The translations under genes and the position numbers were made by a program. The notes below the pieces were generated by a model. The model worked only from the letters and a program-made list of their open reading frames with translations, did no database searches and had not been told where the DNA came from. Positions 24,801-36,280 of a stretch of 64,000 bases of DNA are shown in pieces. This DNA is from Mytilus edulis (Eukaryota; Mollusca; Bivalvia; Mytilida; Mytilidae), in NCBI RefSeq assembly GCF_963676685.1, contig NC_092348.1, positions 23,597,386 through 23,661,385 on the forward strand. The letters run 5' to 3'. Positions within the stretch are counted from its first letter, which is position 1. Every line of letters starts with the position of its first letter.

Positions 24801-27800
24801 ACTACTCCAAGAAACAACTACTCCAAGAAACAGAAAAATCAACTACTTCAAGAAACAGAAAAATCAACTACTCCAAGAAACAGAAAAATCAACTACTCCA
24901 AGAAACAGAAAAATCAACTACTCCAAGAAACAGAAAAATCAACTACTTCAAGAAACAGAAAAATCAACTACTTCAAGAAACAGAAAAATCAACTACTCCA
25001 AGAAACAGAAAAATCAACTACTTCAAGAAACAGAAAAATCAACTACTCCAAGAAACAGAAAAATCAACTACTCCAAGAAACAGAAAAATCAACTACTCCA
25101 AGAAACAGAAAAATCAACTACTTCAAGAAACAGAAAAATCAACTACTTCAAGAAACAGAAAAATCAACTACTCCAAGAAAATAGACTTATGAAAACCAAC
25201 AACAATGAACATTACATTGTCCAGATACAAGGAATAGGTAAAGACATACAACTATTTTATACCTGTACAATGTACTTACTATAAACAGCTTTAAGAATAA
25301 CATGTAATGTGATCCCTGCTAAACAAGCCACAAGACCAAGGCCATTTAAAAATGACATTTTATCACCATTCACAGTGGCTGCTAAATACAATGTACAAAT
25401 TTCCTGAAAAAGAAAATAATTAGAAAATGTTAAGTGTATTCATCACATATGAATAACCAAAATAAACTAGCTATTCTTATTTCCTATACATCAATTATCA
25501 TAAACATGGTTAATTAAGTATATTCTCTATACTAAATTAACCTGTTTGTTTTTTTTCGCTTATTGTTCTTCTAAATATATCAGTCAGTTAATTTTCTCTT
25601 TTGAATTGTTTGCATTTTTCATTTCAGTGCCTTTTGAAGCTTGCCATACAGTGACCTAGCTATTTTGCCTTCAGAAGAGTTATCTCATTGGCAATCATAC
25701 TGCATTGTCTTCTAGATTTTAGCAATGTTACTAGTTCATAATTCATTTCATTTTGCTGTACTGTTATGTAAATTGTATTGTAATAATGCCTGTGTCCCCA
25801 TTTGATGTCTTAGAGAAAATGAAAACTTTAACTTGGAATCCCATTTATTGCTCCAAGTCATGCTTCAGTGATACCAATATAAACAACCAAAAAGTCATGC
25901 TTCAGTGATACCAATATAAACAACCAAATTTCCCCCCTGGATTCGCCTATGCCATTCATGTCACATTTATTTTCCATGTCCTGTCAGAGAAATTCAAGAG
26001 AATTTATTAAATACAAATTCAAAAGTTTATCTTCTTTAAGAAAGGAAAAAAAACCTGTAAACTGTAATGCATATCCTTTACAATACATATGAACTTTTAT
26101 CCTTGACTTGATATAATCTACACTTACTTTAAATATTCCTGCTATAGACAGTGTTAAACTTGATGTGTTTGCTAACAATAAAAATTCACTGAATTCTAGG
26201 AAAAAGGCTAAAACTGCTCCAAGTAATACTAATCCTGCATTTCTCAGCACAAGAGAAACATCTGAATACCTAAAGAAATCTGCCTTTGCACTTAGTAACT
26301 CTCCTGTAAAACAAAAGCTGTTTATATTTACAAGAGGCCCTGACAGTCATAAGCTAGGATAAATAAAAGCAGAAGACAATGAAAAATATGTTTACATATG
26401 TTGAATCAGAAAAAATATAAATTGTATAGTCTCTAAGAAGACTTGTAAGATTTCCGCTAATTTTTTTGGCAAAATAAGTGCAATTTAAGTGCCAGGCATA
26501 TATGTATTTTAAAAATTTTTATTGTGAAGAAAAAACTATGAGGTCACATTATGTCACTAAATTTGAAAATAACAAGAATGTGTCCAAAGTACACGGATGC
26601 CCCACTCACACTATCATTTTCCATGTTCAATGGACCATGAAATTGGGTAAAAAATCTAATTTGGCATTAAAATTAGAAAGAGCATACCATAGGGAACATG
26701 TGTACTAAGTTTCAAGTTGATTGGACTTCAGCTTCATCAAAAACTACCTTGACCAAAAACTTTAACCTGAAACTCCCACTTTCATTTTCTATATTCAGTG
26801 GACCATGAAATTGGGGTCAAAAGTCTAATTTGGCTCTAAAATTAAATAGATCATATCATAAGGAACATGTGTAATAAGTTTCAAGTTGATTGGACTTCAG
26901 CTTCATCAAAAACTACTTTGACCAAAAACTTTAACCTGAATTGGGACAGACGGACAAACGAAAGGATGGACAGACGAATGAACGCACGAACAAACAGACG
27001 GACGAACAGACGGATGAGCAGACCAGAAACATAATGTCCTTCTACCATTGTAGGTGGGGCATAAAAAGTAAACTAATTAAAGAACTTTCTCTAGATGTTT
27101 TATGACAAGACATTATATTGTCATATATTGGAGTTCATAATGTAGAATTTTATAAAAATGACAATGAACATTCTAAAATACAATCAAAATTTCCAACATA
27201 AAAACACAAACCTTCAAATGCTATAGATAAAGGTAACAAGCCAACAATCATCCATGGCTGTATATGGAACATCATGTCTAATGGATTGCTTAAACCTAAA
27301 AATATAGTACAATCATATATATATAAACATTCTTATATTTGAAAACTCATATTCCTAGAACTACTTTAAACAATAAATGTATTAAACCAATACAGTTTTG
27401 AACCTTTATGTGTAATATTGTTGCTAAAAATAACATGTGCAGGTAAAGACAGGGATGGATACTCACTAGCCTGCATTTTTGGGTGCATGTCCCAGGTTTG
27501 GGACCTGTAGTAAACTGGTTGATTACATTTGTCATGTTTGTTTTTTGTATTGTTATATTATAAATCACTCATGGGTTTTCTCATTTGAGAAGTTTCCTAT
27601 TTCGTCATGTATCATCCTTTTGTGGCTGGCTGTGCAGTATTGGTTTTGCTCATTGTTGGTGGCTTATGGTTGCATAAATACACATTGTTTGGATTTTGAT
27701 GAACTGTAGACTCTTTGGCATTCATACCTCAAAAATACTCATGTCTTTAAGTCATAGAAAACTATAATAAGTTGTACATATAATGAAAGACTATTTTTTT

Positions 27801-30800
27801 TTTTAACTTTTAACCTTAATCAGGAATGAGGATACTTATTGATATTGTCAATGTACATATTTTTTTTTTTTTTTTTATCTTTTTCTATGTGTGATTAGCC
27901 AATGAAGTGTTTGAATAAACCTTATATTAAAATGTCTGTTACCTATTTCGTGTTTTTGTGTGACTATTTGTGCCAATGTCCATCTGAGACCAGACAAAAT
28001 GGAGGCAGCAAAAACCATTAGGAACCCCTCTAGTTGAAATTGTGTTGATTGGAAAGTGAACATAAACAGACCACCAGCTATAAATAATACTACAAATATT
28101 AACGACCATCTCTGAAAAAGAACAAAATCTACATTTGTTTATGTCCACAAGTATTACAGGCTGACATGGTATTGTCATTGAAATAATTTGAAATTTTACA
28201 TTATGTAACATTCGTTTTAGTGATAATTGAGGCTAAATACAAATGTTTAACATCAGGTGCTGAAACACAATGGGGTTAACTTATCGGGGCCTTTTATAGC
28301 TGACTATATGCGGTATGGGCTTTGCTCATTGTTGAACGCTGTACGGTGACCTATAGTTGTTAATGACTGTGTCATTTTGGTCTTTTGTGGATAGTTGTCT
28401 CATTGGCAATCATACCACATCTTCTTTTTTATATTAACTGTTAACTAGATTAAGAGTTTCAATTGTAATTTTTTTCTGTGTTCTTTTGTTATAAACATCT
28501 AAACATGCCAACATTTTTAGTGATTCAGGAGATTTCATAGTATAACAGCTCAATACAGATTGCATTCACAGAGATTTTAAGATACTTGGATATATCCTGA
28601 CCTGTTGTCTTTCTTTGACAGTATTTTGTCTAAAAGATCAATAAACTGTTCTTATATTATATGATTCCATATTAAATTGGTGTTTGTGTAGGTTATATGT
28701 GTTTCAAATTACAGTAAAAAATGAAGATAAACTTGGTAAAATTGAATCAATGAAAAACGAATAAGACCTCTCAAGGACCACATATTATGTATTAAAATGT
28801 AAACAAACTCATAACAGTTATTATTCAGCAAAGAATTAGTATATGCTGCTATCTTATAACAGGCCACCTGAAAATCATTTCACAAAAAAAGCAAGATTTA
28901 CCTAATGAATACAAATACCTACTGGTTTTTCTAGTCTAAAACACAAAGAAAATCCTAGTATAAATACTACAGCTGTTGACTTGGTCATTGTATATCTATA
29001 AATAAATATGCATAAATTATCTGTATTTACATAAAAGTCATAAAATCATTTGTTTTTATCTATTTCTACTCAGATCTGATGTTTTACTTACTTTAAATAA
29101 TTTATACTTAAAAAAGCTTTTACCCATCAGAAAAAAATCATATTACAATTAACATGTACTATAATTGATTAAAACATAGTCTTTTAGAATTCTGATATTT
29201 AAAACATGTTCACAAAACTAAAGATATTTTTTTAGTTAGGTTTTCACAAGGCATATAAATGACGACCTCAAATCCCATGAGTTTATAATTGCCTAGTTTT
29301 CTTTTCTGGCATTGCTGATGTTTCTCAGTGTCCATACTACTGACTGGCATTTGTAAACTTGCCATGTCTTCATTTTAGAATGTATGTGAGTTATATTACT
29401 TCTATTAAGTTTAATGCAACATATCATTTTATATATATGGCAATGCATAAAGATTCTCTTTCAGTTTCCTATCCTAATATAAGGTGCTCAACTTAATTGG
29501 AGATGTATACTTACAATGATACAGTTATAAACTCAAAACTCCAATTTGATAATGCTATATCCAGAATACTGGCAATACCTGTAAAATACAAAAACCCTAT
29601 TATCAACAGAAATATATACACTGGTATCAATTAACGATTGTGCAATTATGTACATTAATTAAATGCTGTAAGCCTACACCAACAGACTGCATACTGAATT
29701 TCTACCATTTATACTACTTTAGCCGTGAACAATCTATTTGGATCAACAACAATATCTGGTGTTCAGCCATGCTAAGTGAAATTTGACTACTGTATTAAAC
29801 ATATACAACCAGAAACAGAGTTTTCTTAATAGGTATATACAGTGTGTGATATGTTTCTCTTTATACTATACCTCAGGGTGGTGTTCCAAGATAGGGGGAA
29901 TATATGGAACTTGTGTATCAACAACTTTTTTTCCCTTTCTTTCAGGAATATTATTTTCAAACAAAGTTCTGTAACTTAGAAATTTGAAATCTTTTTCTAA
30001 AACAATAATATATACATTTTGAATGCAGATTGAGATGAATAAATTTTGAAAATGTGATGAATACCTGTAGGAGCAACTTTCTTGACATTCATGTCCCAAG
30101 GTAAAGTGACTCTCTCTTTACTGGTGCACATTTGTATTAAACATCTACATAATCCTGCCAGTATGAATTTGATGACTAGATGGGCCATTGTTAACGATAA
30201 TGGAATTTTGAAATGCTGAAATATACATTTTACAAGCATATAATACATGAAGATCAAATAATTACATTTTTTACCATAAAATATCTTGAGTATAAAAATT
30301 TGTAGGAATAAACAGAGCCAAATTTCAAGTGCCTAAGAATATCTACAGATTATCATGTTGTCTGCATACTAGTATATGTATTGAAAAAGATCAAGTGTGA
30401 GTTGCAATATCATTTTTTACTGATATAAATGAGAAGGCAACTTTTAATACATTCCCTGCATCATATATTCTCGCAAATATTGTGAATTTTTATATAAAAA
30501 AATATTCTCTCTGCCTTCAAGATATCAAAGGGCTATCAATAACAGATCACCTTTGACTTTATCCTTTTAAAAAAATATCTTTAAACTTGTGGTTCTCTTT
30601 TTCTTCGACACACATTATATAAAATTGAGAATGGAAATGGGGAATGTGTCAAAGAGACAACAACCCGACCAAATAAAAAACAGCAGAGGGTCACCAGCAG
30701 GTCTTCAATGTAGCGAGAAATTCCCGCACCCGGAGGCGTCCTTCAGCTGGCCCCTAAACAAATATATACTAGTCCAGTGATAATGAACGCCATACTAATT

Positions 30801-32090
30801 TCCAAATTGTACACAAGAAACTAAAATTAAAATAATACAAGACTAACAAAGGCCAGAGGCTCCTGACTTGGGACAGGCGCAAAAATGCGGCGGGGTTAAA
30901 CATCTTTGTGAGATCTCAACCCTCCCCCTATACCTCTAACCAATGTAGTAAAGTAAACGCATAACAATACGCACATTAAAATTCAGTTCAAGAGAAATCC
31001 GAGTCTGATGTCAGAAGATGTAACCAAAGAAAATAAACAAAATGACAATAATACATAAATAACAACAGACTACTAGCAGTTAACTGACATGCCAGCTCCA
31101 GACTTCAATTAAACTGACTGAAAGATTATGATTTCATCATATGAACATCAGGCACAATCCGTCCCGTTAGGGGTTTAGTATCATACCACCATAACATATA
31201 TGAGAAGAACATAACCTGTGTCATGCCAACAACTGTTTTTAGAATAAATGTGTTTAGTTCCGATGCAAAGACCTTATCAGTGACTCAATATTAACGCCAA
31301 AATATGCAATCTTTAATGACTTGACAACAGTATCGTAATTATATCCCTTCTTAATAAGTCTATTCAAAGGTTTTGTAAGTTTCTGAGGTGAATACTGACA
31401 CCTTTGTGCTTTATAAAGAATATTACCATAAAAAATTGGATGTGAAATACCTGAACGTATTAGAAGTCTGCATGTTGAGCTATATTTACGAATGATGTCT
31501 TTATACCAATGATAAAATTTAGTAAATGTTTTGACTAGTTTGTGATATCGAAAACCCTGGTGTAATAATTTTTCAGTAATACATAAATTTCTCTCGTTAA
31601 AATCTAAGACATTGTTACATACACGAGCGAATCGTACAAGTTGAGATATATAAACACCATAAGATGGTGACAAGGGAACTTCACCATCTAAAAACGGATA
31701 ATTAACGATAGGAAATGAAACATTTACATAAACACGATAAAAGGCTATGCCAGGTAAACATGTTAATATAAATCATATTTTTCCATCAGCAACTGTCATG
31801 ACTGTAACTCCAAGTCAAATGCCAGAATACACCTAGTATTTTAAGGATCTTTGTCATGTTTGTTAAAGGTTCTGTATAGAGTGTTGTTTTTTAAAAGAAC
31901 TTACATGAATAAATCTCTGGTTGTAGAATGTCAATCCAATGGAAAATGTGTAATAAAATATAACTAAACATAATGTTTTTAAAGCTAGTTTTATAAATGT
32001 ACAGGAACACAGCGAAGTTTTTACAATTTTAGCTCTAGGTTCGACTACATCCTCTAGGACTCTCATAGGGGGCCTCCTTTTCTTTCCCAT
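21885..32090 (-). CDS. SLC35C2: SLC35C2-type nucleotide-sugar transporter homologue (nine coding exons, 380 aa)
   Basis: Coding exons on the minus strand: 32090-31905, 30215-30065, 29578-29515, 28995-28923, 28111-27943, 27295-27212, 26303-26128, 25403-25280, 22000-21885 (stop TAG at 21887-21885). All junctions are GT-AG and keep frame, giving 380 aa against about 365 in the human protein. Diagnostic stretches include [12 protein letters not shown] (exon 1), [18 protein letters not shown] (exons 3-4), [15 protein letters not shown] and GLRWTLAQ (exon 5), and [15 protein letters not shown] (exons 7-8). These follow SLC35C2 closely. About ten hydrophobic helices are expected and the tail is acidic. 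The family sits in the Golgi/early secretory pathway; mammalian SLC35C2 promotes Notch O-fucosylation. In exon 4 the donor CCA|GTAGGT, not the overlapping CAGTAG|GTATTT, keeps the conserved frame. The start ATG is five bases after an acceptor, so a noncoding first exon lies upstream. The last intron holds a large minisatellite and the first a retroelement copy. Confidence 0.95.
22060..22185 (+). repeat. Family-B dispersed repeat copy
   Basis: Marks are TGGTATGGACTTTGCTCATC, CTTGTGGAGAGTTGTCTCAT and GGCAATCATACCACATC. It lies in the last intron of the SLC35C2-type gene. Confidence 0.8.
22445..23196. mobile_element. MITE with long terminal inverted repeats (TACTGTGAAAGTACTTT)
   Basis: The left end begins TACTGTGAAAGTACTTTTAT and runs on as TCGTGGGGTACCAATTTTCG. 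The right end reverse complement begins TACTGTGAAAGTACTTTAAT and runs on as TCGTGGGTATCAATTTTCG. Inverted similarity extends about 45 bases. The element is 752 bp and encodes nothing recognisable. It is intronic in the SLC35C2-type gene. Confidence 0.85.
23451..25180. repeat. 25-bp intronic minisatellite with higher-order structure (about 66 full plus 5 short units)
   Basis: The unit CAGAAAAATCAACTACTCC + AAGAAA (25 bases) is repeated over 1.73 kb in intron 8 of the SLC35C2-type gene. Units vary mainly at one site (CTCC, CTTC, CTCG). Five shortened 16-base units (CAACTACTCCAAGAAA) start at about 23626, 23842, 24233, 24624 and 24815. Two of the spacings are exactly 391 bases (15 full units plus one short unit), showing amplification of multi-unit blocks. 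Confidence 0.95.
25583..25715 (+). repeat. Degenerate family-B copy
   Basis: Marks are GTTAATTTTCTCTTTTGAAT, CAGTGACCTAG and TCATTGGCAATCATACTGCA. The middle part is deleted relative to other copies. Confidence 0.6.
25856..25955. repeat. Repeat related to the GGCGGATCC element, internally duplicated
   Basis: AGTCATGCTTCAGTGATACC followed by AATATAAACAACC occurs twice in tandem. Then come TTTCCCCCCTGG and ATTCGCCTATG. The same order (TCATGCTTCAGCGATTCC, ATAATCAACCAAATTTTTCC, GATCCGCCTATG) is found at 45.0-45.09 kb. Confidence 0.6.
26571..27063 (-). mobile_element. TATGCCCCACCT / TCCG-tract element, inverted
   Basis: The right end reads GTAGGTGGGGCATA and the left AAGAATGTGTCC...GATGCCCCACTCACACTATC. 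Inside are duplicated blocks (AAATTGGG...AAAATCTAATTTGGC, TTCAAGTTGATTGGACTTCA) and an (ACGG/ACGA)n tract near 26945-27020. The reverse-oriented relative at 42.57-42.89 kb has GCCCCACCTACGATAGTAG and a (TCCG/TTCG)n tract. It lies between exons 6 and 7 of the SLC35C2-type gene. Confidence 0.7.
27530..27740 (+). repeat. Strongly diverged family-B copy
   Basis: TCATGGGTTTTCTCATTTGA, GGTTTTGCTCATTGTTG and TTTGGCATTCATACC follow the family order but with many changes. Confidence 0.45.
28285..28430 (+). repeat. Family-B dispersed repeat copy
   Basis: It carries TATCGGGGCCTTTTATAGCT, GCGGTATGGGCTTTGCTCAT, ACGGTGACCTATAGTTGTTA and TTGGCAATCATACCACATCT. It is close to the copies at 36.7 and 46.1 kb, suggesting recent activity. 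Confidence 0.85.
30619..31750 (-). pseudogene. Retroelement 3' end with RT C-terminal fragment (copy 1)
   Basis: On the minus strand a frame from about 31735 to 31254 encodes [48 protein letters not shown] and [19 protein letters not shown]. Some 630 bases of 3' noncoding sequence follow, ending in CATTTCCATTCTCAATTTTA. The 5' part of the element is missing. The same segment, nearly identical, occurs at 54.21-55.24 kb. It lies in the first coding intron of the SLC35C2-type gene in the same direction as that gene. Confidence 0.8.
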
Positions 32091-32094
32091 GGTG

Positions 32095-32097
32095 TCT
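32095..32097 (-). other. Acceptor fixing the start exon of the SLC35C2-type gene
   Basis: On the minus strand TTATTTTGTAG|ACACCATGG places an acceptor five bases before the start ATG, so the first exon is noncoding and lies further upstream, towards 33.5 kb. Confidence 0.6.
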
Positions 32098-32949
32098 ACA
32101 AAATAAAGAATGATATCATAAAATACAATGATGTTAAATTACATAAATATAATAGATTCATATATATATATCATTCAAAAAGCTTACAGTTTATAATTTA
32201 TACTTCTGTGCATTCTGCATATACATTGTATGTTCTGGACCATACGATTATTTGAACCATACACGTATGCGTATAAACTCATATGGTCTGATCATATGTG
32301 TATGGTCTTGGTAAATTAATACATAAACTTTAAACCTGTAGAATAATTGGTTCATGTTCATCATAATTTTGTTGCTAACTTTTTTGTTTTTAATTATGCT
32401 GATTGTTTCTCATGTATATAGCCGCCTATAAGGTATGGATTTTTCTCATTGCCCAATGGCATATGGTGGCCTACAATTGCTGAGAGGTTTCAAATAACTA
32501 TCCTTTACCGTTTATTTTTGGAAAGAATTTATATGTTACAGGATTCAATAAAATCAATAAATTTTTTACTTGTCCCGTAGAACACGTAAAAACTGTACAT
32601 TTTGTCTTAATGAAGGTTTAAAATTACTGTTCAAGTCATTTGGGAAGACTTTTTACCATTAATCGTCAAGAATGTACCCCAATTACGAACCTTAACTAAC
32701 AGCACTAAATAGATAAATGGCCTAAGCTGCAATTAATTGTACTGTCTACCCCAAAGTATCACAGTCATGACAGTTGATGGATTCTGCAAATAAATAACTT
32801 TATTGCACTAATCACAGTGCCCATGTAAGTGCAGAATAATAACTCTTTATTATTATCAGTGTTTAATCATGACTACAAGACAAAACAGACAACAATGTCC
32901 TCTACATGTATGTAACTACCATTTCAAGAGGAAGGTAATGGGAGTACCT

Positions 32950-33186
32950 TCATGACGAATAACAGTAAAAATTGTTGCCAAATGATGTTAACAGTAATTT
33001 TTGGTGCATGACTATAAAATGTACGCTTTCTTTTGGACGATAAAAAAATCGACTGATTTTGACGAATCACATTATATTTTTTCCAAAAATGATGGTAATG
33101 ATAACTATTTGAGACCTCTGAAAAATCACGATAAGGATATTTTAACAAATGACTGTAAAATTTTAACCAATTTGACACTACGGTAG
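32950..33186 (+). repeat. Dispersed repeat D, copy 1
   Basis: It contains GGTGCATGACTATAAAATGT, ACGCTTTCTTTTGGAC and TTTTTTCCAAAAATGATGG. The copy at 36281-36535 has GGTGCATGACGATCAAATGT, ACACTTTCTTTTAGAC and TTTTCCAAAAATGACAC in the same order and orientation. Confidence 0.75.
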
Positions 33187-33469
33187 CTGAAAATGACCAT
33201 TTGACGCCTGAGGTAAAGGATATTATAAATTACCACCCTCTTCCAACATTTCCAAAGCAGAAACAGATGAACCTTAAATGACTGAAATGACTATTGATAA
33301 AAGGAGGTTACAAGACTAAAAATTTTAATCTATTGGATATATAACAGTATAATTTATACTGTTACATATCCATCAAAATTATACATAATTTTAAAACTGT
33401 ACATGTATATGCATAGAATGGACAGCTGGAATTGATTCGTAAATATAATGCATCAGTCCATCACAATCC

Positions 33470-33665
33470 AACAGTTTTTACTTATTCATACATGCTCTTT
33501 CAGTAGTTTTTCATTTCTACGCGGGTCAAGGAGTCTTTGCTGTATCCTGCAATATTAGACATGTTAGATAGGAGATTTTGTTTACATTTTTGCCACATTT
33601 CAATATCCGGTATTGGGTTAGAATTTAGACCGGCTCAGCGACTTCCGGTTTTAGTTTTCCCAGAC
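33470..33665 (-). promoter_or_regulatory. Candidate promoter between divergent genes, with ETS site
   Basis: This is the least AT-rich, most CpG-containing stretch between the SLC35C2-type gene (minus) and the AlbA_2 gene (plus). It carries ACCGGAAGT on the minus strand at 33649-33641, the consensus ETS/GABP site typical of housekeeping promoters. A second CCGG lies at about 33607. It could serve one or both genes; no transcription start is proven. Confidence 0.35.
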
Positions 33666-33990
33666 TTTTTTTTTGTCATTATTTTATGCTATTCTGACTT
33701 TTCCACAAATCTACTCTGCAGCATTATATCTCATGGTATGCATTTCAAAGGTCGTCTTCATGAGATACGAATTAAGAACTGGTTAAAACAGGTTGATATG
33801 ATAGCCTCATGAAAGCTGTGGAGAGGGACATATAATTTTTGTGTGAGAAAAACTTGTTTTCAACTTCAACAATGTTCAAATAGAATAAACACTGAAAGTT
33901 TGAAACAGGATTTTTAAAAAATTTTAATGTTGAATAAACATTATTCTAATTTTCAATTGAACAGAACTATTTTTTTCACATCCCGTTCTC

Positions 33991-34931
33991 GCAGGCACTG
34001 CGCTTTCGGGTCGATCCGGCCCCACGTCGATCCGGCCCAAGTCGATCCAGCCCATATGGAAAGTCGATCCGGCCCCAATAAAAAATATTTTGATAAGGAA
34101 TGAAAATAAAGATATATATTAATGTAATTCATAAATGTTTATGATTTTTATTATAATGTAAAAGGTATTATTATATACACCAAACAAAATATCAAACTAT
34201 AAAGACCTTGTTGATATTACAACAAAAAAAACCAAAAAACAAAAACAAGTGTTATAGAAGCCTGTGATGTAACCTGAAAAAAATACAATTTATTATTATT
34301 ATATACACCAACCTGAACCAGAAGATCAATCTATAAAGACCTTGTTGATTACATAACTTTAATTAATCAGGATTTGATTTAATTAAGTGATTACAAGTGG
34401 CATCACCTTAGTTCACAATCATCAGACAACTGTTGAATAAACAAACCAGTTATAGACTAATGATTTGATTAATCAAGTCATTATGATAGTTAAATTTTAT
34501 AGGTTTCAGTGGACTGTAAATATTTATTTAGATATTCTGTGTATGAATTAACAAAAAATAAAATCGCCATGACATTCAAAGTTAAAGTTATCACGGAAAA
34601 TAACTTCATATTTCAAAATATGTTGAACCTGCAATTCAGTCAACAATAACACTCATTTTCGTATCGATTTAAAATAGTTCTTTAACTGGTACTCCAATAC
34701 TTCACTTACCTGTTAATTTTGTCATCCATCATCGGACACTTTTTGCAAATTCCATTTAAACTGTTAAAATGTGTCACAAATTCCTCCAAAATCAATATAG
34801 TTATTTCATATTTATTATGGGGCCGAATCGACGTGGGCCGGATCGACTTGGGCCGGATCGACTTTGGGCCGGATTGACTTTGGGCCGGATCTGTTTGGGG
34901 CCGGAACGACCGGATACCGGCACTGCCACTT
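33991..34931. mobile_element. Inverted-repeat element built from GTCGATCCGGCCC arrays
   Basis: Left end: GGCACTGC, then GTCGATCCGGCCCC repeated four times with changes (to about 34078). The right end, reversed, shows GGCAGTGC and then about seven related copies (34817-34925). The interior about 740 bp is AT-rich and has a duplicated block (TTATTATATACACCA...TATAAAGACCTTGTTGAT at about 34165 and 34295). No transposase is seen. The minus-strand frame rich in R-S-G-P comes only from the array. Confidence 0.75.
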
Positions 34932-35118
34932 GTTCATAAATGGATAGTCGACCTTCGAAACAAGTGCCTGTGTCCCTTCTCATGAAAATAATATCATGTA
35001 CTGCCTACGGTGTAATGGAAATGTAAAAATGATGAACAAAATATTGTTACATTGGAGAATAGTTGCTTGAATGCTGGGTTGGTTAAGGAACTGATTAAAG
35101 TTGAATGTAACAATAATG

Positions 35119-35223
35119 TTACAGCTTTTACATTATTGCTAGTAAGACAAACCTTTGTTTGGCTTGCTTGCTTTGTTTGTATCAATGTTTGCTCAAGCAT
35201 GGCAATTAAGATAGGCGGGGCTT
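35119..35223. repeat. Left arm of a 105-bp inverted repeat
   Basis: It pairs with 36063-36167 in inverted orientation with three mismatches in 105 bases. It includes TTTGTTTGGCTTGCTTGCTT and AAGATAGGCGGGGCTT. Confidence 0.95.
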
Positions 35224-36062
35224 ATATTTTTCTTTCATTGACCAAATATTCAGGCGAAAACTAATAAAACTAAAAAAATAACAATTTTCTTCTCAAATAC
35301 GAAGTGTTTTATTTAAAAAAAAAACCATTTGCATAAGTTTTCAATTTATCTATTGCATTGTTAAGCAGAACAATTAAATATTAACTCAACGATATGGGTA
35401 TCTATCAAGTTGGATAAAGAAAATGCATAACCTCCCTTTTTAAAAAAATTACCACGGACTGAGAACAATAATCAATATATAAGTTCAGTTATTTCCGTGT
35501 CTACCCTTCCTTTATGTGACTCGAGAAAAAAATCCAAAAAGTGGGTATCGAAAAGAGAAAATCGAGTGCACCTTTTTATGTTAGGGTGTGTTTTAGATGA
35601 GCATTTTGTCTTGAAAACGTACAAATCAAGAGTATTTGATACATCATATTGCTTCATATTCTATCTTTTTTATATAGCAAAGCTATGGGTTGACTTTATA
35701 ACATAAAAAAATCCCAGTACTAAAAGATGAAATACATGTATATGGGTCAAATAAAATACCTATCTAATGAATCACAAAATCAGAGTAGGTGTGTTCGAAT
35801 AGCTATTTTTTTTACTAACTTTTAAATTGGATGATGAAAATGCATATCTTCGAAAAAAATAAATTTTTTGCTTCCATTTCTACAATTGTGAAAATGAACT
35901 GGTGTAATGGGGAGATGATTTTGACGATATAGAATCCTGCCTGTATTGTATATTTACAGGTAAGGAAACATGTGAGAATATTTGTCGTGATGTTTTAAAA
36001 TTTAGTGTCCTTAACCTCAAACATAACGTCCAATAAAATTTAAGTATGGTGTATACAAGCTG
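35224..36062. other. Loop between the 105-bp inverted arms
   Basis: These 839 bases hold overlapping short frames on both strands near 35472-35706 without recognisable domains, and no internal repeat. It may be the body of a foldback-type element. Confidence 0.4.
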
Positions 36063-36167
36063 AAGCCCCGCCTATCTTAATTGCCATGCTTGAGCAAACA
36101 TTGATACAAACAAAGCAAGCAAGCCAAACAAAGATTTGTCTTGCTAGCATTAATGTAAAAGCTGTAA
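36063..36167. repeat. Right arm of a 105-bp inverted repeat
   Basis: This is the reverse complement of 35119-35223 apart from three bases. It starts AAGCCCCGCCTATCTTAATT. Confidence 0.95.
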
Positions 36168-36280
36168 TGTGTCTTTGCCATGGTTACATTCCATTATTGT
36201 ATACATTGAAGACTGCAATGTACGCTATATTTATTAAAACTAGGTAGTAATGGCACATGAATTTAGGTAAATTTTGTATC

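Noticed and set aside
23451..25180. Possible CRISPR-like array of 25-bp repeats
   Set aside because: Units are directly contiguous with no spacers, and the setting is a eukaryotic intron. It is a minisatellite.
27939..28211. Minus-strand 90-codon frame overlapping exon 5 of the SLC35C2-type gene
   Set aside because: It is out of frame with the conserved SLC35C2 reading and runs through the acceptor.
34801..34983. Minus-strand frame rich in R, S, G and P
   Set aside because: It is generated by the GTCGATCCGGCCC array at an element end.
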